Shown here piece by piece: positions 62,779-64,000 of a DNA stretch of 64,000 nucleotides (positions are counted from its first letter, which is position 1; every line of letters begins with the position of its first letter). Source of the stretch: Chania fonticola_B (GTDB lineage: Bacteria; Pseudomonadota; Gammaproteobacteria; Enterobacterales; Enterobacteriaceae). Location: the NCBI RefSeq assembly GCF_048537545.1, contig NZ_CP183218.1, one strand, 5' to 3'. Below the pieces are notes generated by a model that worked only from the letters and a program-made list of their open reading frames with translations, ran no database searches and was not told the origin of the DNA. Both the position numbers and the translations under genes were made by a program.

Positions 62779-63494
62779 GGTGTGGTCTCCGTGGAGGCTG
62801 AGCCTGTCTGCTGGCAGGACTTGGAGAGTCCGCCATAGTCGGTGAGCGTCTGCCAGGCCACCTTATTCACCGGCCCGTCAACGGCCAGGATGATACTGCT
62901 GTGCGGAGGCACCATCGCCGGTTGCTGAACTAATGCCACGGTATGCCCGTCAACGGCCAGCATCCCCAGGGTCTGAAAATAGCCAGTGGGATTAATGGCC
63001 CGCACGCCGTGCGCTTCACGCTTGAACGTCAGCAGGCACGGGGTGTTGTCCGCAGGTAACGCCAAACCTTGCGGGCGATAAAACAGCTTGAGCACGAAAC
63101 GTACCCCAACTGACAGCCGATCGGCCGCCGTTACGGGTTCAGCCTGTGCAGGAATGGCCGAGATAGAGAGATAAAACAGCGATTCCTGGTCGGAGGGCAG
63201 CGTGGCGTCCTGCGGCAATAGTCGTAGCAGTTGGCGGCTATCGCCTTGCAGCGAGAACAGCGGTGGCGTAACGATAAACGGCGCGGGGGTCGTATCGTCC
63301 AGGCCGTTCTGTACTCGGGCTTGGACCAGATAAGCCTGTTGCCCGCTATTGCTGACGGTGAGGGTTTGCGCTTTATCCGCGGCAGAAAAAATAACGCGTG
63401 TCTGCCCCAGGCTGATGCCGCCGCTCCCGGCCTGTGCAGACAGGCTGAAAGTGAGCAGCAGGCTTGATAGCACCTGATGAAATTGCTGTGTCAT
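62775..63494 (-). CDS. Fimbrial chaperone 1 of the second operon
   Basis: A 239-residue periplasmic chaperone. The signal peptide ends LSAQA|GSGG. It has ISLGQTRVIFSAADKAQTLTV and the motif QESLFYLSISAIPA. It is only distantly similar to the next chaperone, so it is not a recent duplicate. It follows the pilin gene by 7 bp and overlaps the second chaperone by 4 bp. Confidence 0.88.
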   Translation of the reverse strand: MTQQFHQVLSSLLLTFSLSAQAGSGGISLGQTRVIFSAADKAQTLTVSNSGQQAYLVQARVQNGLDDTTPAPFIVTPPLFSLQGDSRQLLRLLPQDATLPSDQESLFYLSISAIPAQAEPVTAADRLSVGVRFVLKLFYRPQGLALPADNTPCLLTFKREAHGVRAINPTGYFQTLGMLAVDGHTVALVQQPAMVPPHSSIILAVDGPVNKVAWQTLTDYGGLSKSCQQTGSASTETTP

Positions 63495-63501
63495 CGGGCC
63501 C

Positions 63502-64000
63502 TCACTGATAGAGAAACGTAAACATCAGCGTGGCCGTCACGTCACCGGTCGCAACCGTGGCACACCCGGTGCTGCCGCCACAACTGGCACCGGCATAAAA
63601 GGTGAACGCCTGGTTGACCGGTATCTGTCCGGGATTAGCCAGTGACAGCACGCTGTTGTTTTTGACTTCGGGCTGGCTGTAATCCGGCACGGTGGCACTC
63701 TGGATCACCAAAATCCCGGTATTCGCCGCCGATCCGGCATTGCGAAACAGCCATTTACCGTCTTGGGTGGTGCCAGTGCCGGCGATAGTCACGACAGGTT
63801 TAAGGCTGCCGCCCGCTGAACCGGTGCAGTCCTGCACGGAGAGGGTAAAGGGCTGTGGAGCAACCAGCTGGTTTGGGCGCAGCTGTGATTTAGCGATGAC
63901 ACCCAAAGGCAGAGTGCTTCTATCCAGGCTGAGCGTGCAGGTGCCATTGGTCAGCACGGCTGAGAAATCCAGCGTTACGGCCTGCACCGGGGCGGATACC
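63502..64000 (-). CDS. Fimbrial subunit, N-terminus beyond the window
   Basis: An open frame entering from the right edge (VSAPVQAVTLDFSAVLTNG) encodes at least 165 residues of a pilin: first Cys in NGTCTLSLDRS, second in SVQDCTGS, and the C-terminal pilin ending MFTFLYQ. An extra Cys pair (ASCGGSTGC) lies near the C-terminus. The GTG at 63987 is internal, since the frame continues upstream with a plausible signal-peptide end. Operon genes upstream of it are not visible. Confidence 0.82.
   Translation of the reverse strand, partial: VSAPVQAVTLDFSAVLTNGTCTLSLDRSTLPLGVIAKSQLRPNQLVAPQPFTLSVQDCTGSAGGSLKPVVTIAGTGTTQDGKWLFRNAGSAANTGILVIQSATVPDYSQPEVKNNSVLSLANPGQIPVNQAFTFYAGASCGGSTGCATVATGDVTATLMFTFLYQ

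Noticed and set aside
1..64000. CRISPR arrays, rRNA genes or a replication origin
   Set aside because: No regularly spaced direct repeats, rRNA sequence or iteron clusters were noticed anywhere in the window.

Overview
The window is chromosomal DNA of an enterobacterium. Gene order and protein sequences (selA-selB-aldB, mdfA, wecH, xylBA/xylFGHR, selC) point to Enterobacterales, most likely Serratia or a close relative. The genus is inferred from recalled protein resemblance and was not tested by a search.

Layout. 1-7.7 kb holds housekeeping genes: the end of selA, then selB, aldB, mdfA, wecH and a GlxA-type regulator paired with an isochorismatase-family hydrolase. At 8.0 kb there is an orphan CS1/CFA-I-type pilin gene. 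8.6-16.8 kb is a complete D-xylose regulon: xylB and xylA on the minus strand, xylFGH and xylR on the plus strand, with a conserved control region between them. A secreted phytase-like esterase follows. 18.5-23.1 kb is an arginine-decarboxylase acid-resistance-type cassette (LuxR regulator, AdiA-like enzyme, AdiC-like antiporter). 23.2-25.0 kb carries the decayed remains of a second copy of that cassette, interrupted by an rpn nuclease gene and a truncated clbS-like gene. After a DJ-1/PfpI gene comes tRNA-Sec (selC).

From selC onward the sequence is accessory. A P4-type integrase is reduced to its N-terminus by an IS3-family element. AT-rich DNA follows with an AbiH-family gene and a frameshifted unknown gene. 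31-45.6 kb is a minus-strand type VI secretion module read in the order PAAR, tssC, tssF, tssG, a second tssF, vgrG, DUF4123 adaptor, unknown gene, rhs toxin, immunity gene. It has sheath and baseplate-wedge genes but no tssB, tssE, tssK, clpV, hcp or membrane-complex genes within the window. The two different TssF proteins flanking TssG are the most unusual feature here, because the known wedge contains two TssF copies per TssG.

46.7-64 kb holds two chaperone-usher fimbrial operons. The first (47.8-54.1 kb, plus strand) lies behind a FimB/FimE-type recombinase and a 322-bp fimS-like segment bounded by inverted repeats TAGGACCA/TGGTCCTA. The only good promoter in that segment points away from the pilin gene, so the sequenced orientation reads as OFF. 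Downstream are an outer-membrane beta-barrel, small membrane proteins, a LuxR-type regulator and a second FimB/FimE-type recombinase. The second operon (58.3-64 kb, minus strand) has two chaperones, an usher and a tip adhesin, and runs off the right end of the window. No rRNA, CRISPR array or replication origin was seen.
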